Assembly: GCF_030060925.1 (NCBI RefSeq)
Contig: NZ_CP045455.1
Location: 248,001 to 312,000 of the forward strand
Direction of reading: 5' to 3'
Source: Spiroplasma sp. SV19
GTDB taxonomy: Bacteria; Bacillota_I; Bacilli_A; Mycoplasmatales; Mycoplasmataceae
DNA length: 64,000 nt
Shown here: piece after piece, positions 63,654-64,000 of the stretch
How positions within the stretch are numbered: position 1 is the stretch's first letter
How the letters are laid out: every line of letters begins with the position of its first letter
Position numbers and translations under genes: made by a program
The notes under the pieces: model-generated
Told to the model about the DNA's origin: nothing
Seen by the model: the letters and a program-made list of their open reading frames with translations, nothing else
Databases searched by the model: none

Positions 63654-63794
63654 TTTTTTATTCCTCCTTAAATAAATTATATAAATAATCTCTTTTATTT
63701 TTTATTATAGATAAATAATTTTTAGAATAACATTTAAGTTTAAAATTTACAATGAAGAATTTGGGTTGTTAAAAAAGTTAAAATATTATAGGAG

Positions 63795-64000
63795 TTGGAG
63801 CCATATCAAAGATACAAATGGGAAATTGCAATATCCAAAAAAGGTACCAATGATGATTTTATGGAAGAGCTTGCTCATTGTTCTACAAGTTTTTATTTAG
63901 GATATATATGATATCAAGAAAATAGTAATTATTATTTACAAATTATTAATCATCAACGTGTACATGTGGATAATTCACTTTCACATGTCTATGGAACATT
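63795..64000 (+). other. Possible coding fragment running off the window
   Basis: One frame is open from TTG 63795 to the end: EPYQRYKWEIAISKKG, then DDFMEELAHCSTSFYLGYIW and NHQRVHVDNSLSHVYGT. It has no plausible start (AGGAG touches the TTG) and may be the 3' part of a broken gene. Not recognised. The 63654-63794 gap shows nothing else. Confidence 0.3.

Noticed and set aside
1-64000. Many short standard-code reading frames as separate genes
   Set aside because: They are pieces of longer genes cut at TGA. Reading TGA as Trp joins them into full-length proteins of known families such as OppD, EF-P, Nfo, Fib and the GH38 enzyme.

Overview
The window is from a Spiroplasma-like mollicute. TGA has to be read as tryptophan (genetic code 4) to keep nearly every gene open. 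The DNA is strongly A+T-rich. There is an intact gene for the spiroplasma fibril protein Fib (13956-15494). Fib suggests the Citri-Chrysopicola-Mirum part of the genus; I cannot name the species.

Layout. 1-8.7 kb: oligopeptide ABC transporter operon oppB(partial)-C-D-F-A plus a second small lipoprotein. 8.8-13.1 kb: housekeeping genes efp, an Asp23/Gls24-like gene, an amino-acid permease, udk and greA. 13.2-13.7 kb: two tandem small peptides with matching double-glycine leaders. 14-20.7 kb: fib, a YitT-family membrane protein, a DUF3137-like protein, nfo, a dual-specificity phosphatase, a 49-residue cysteine-rich peptide and ispG. 20.7-21.5 kb: a gene-free structured stretch with repeats, a probable stand-alone small RNA and a guanine-type purine riboswitch. 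The riboswitch precedes a BMP/PnrA-like nucleoside-binding lipoprotein (21540-22940). 23-31.3 kb: a long sugar operon with lactose-type PTS IIB and IIC, several small unknown proteins, a fructose/mannosylglycerate-type EIIABC and a GH38 alpha-mannosidase.

31.4-57.7 kb is an accessory surface-protein region. It holds an HExxH metalloprotease, a four-member lipoprotein family (35.5, 47.6, 54.1 and 55.9 kb), a tandem duplication of a GDSL-hydrolase lipoprotein with its membrane partner, and an intact IS481/IS3-like element. It also holds IS3-type remnants and a decaying sucrose operon (EIIBC, GntR-type regulator, GH32 hydrolase). The yqeG-yqeH-HAD housekeeping group sits inside it. Four promoter regions here carry a 21-22 nt run of T just upstream of a related -10 region, next to secreted or lipoprotein genes. 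Several of the secreted-protein genes also carry single-base frameshifts, some inside the signal peptide. Together these look like a phase-variable surface repertoire fed by truncated cassettes, although assembly indels must be excluded.

57.8-64 kb: a hypothetical protein, then a PTS operon (leader peptide, RpiR regulator, glucose/GlcNAc-type EIICB, a second dual-specificity phosphatase, a degenerate MreB-like protein and a SecG-like small membrane protein), and a frameshifted secreted-protein gene at the edge. The genes fit a wall-less sugar fermenter that imports peptides, nucleosides and sugars, keeps one enzyme of the MEP isoprenoid pathway (ispG) in view, has a dedicated cytoskeleton, and has a fast-changing lipoprotein surface.
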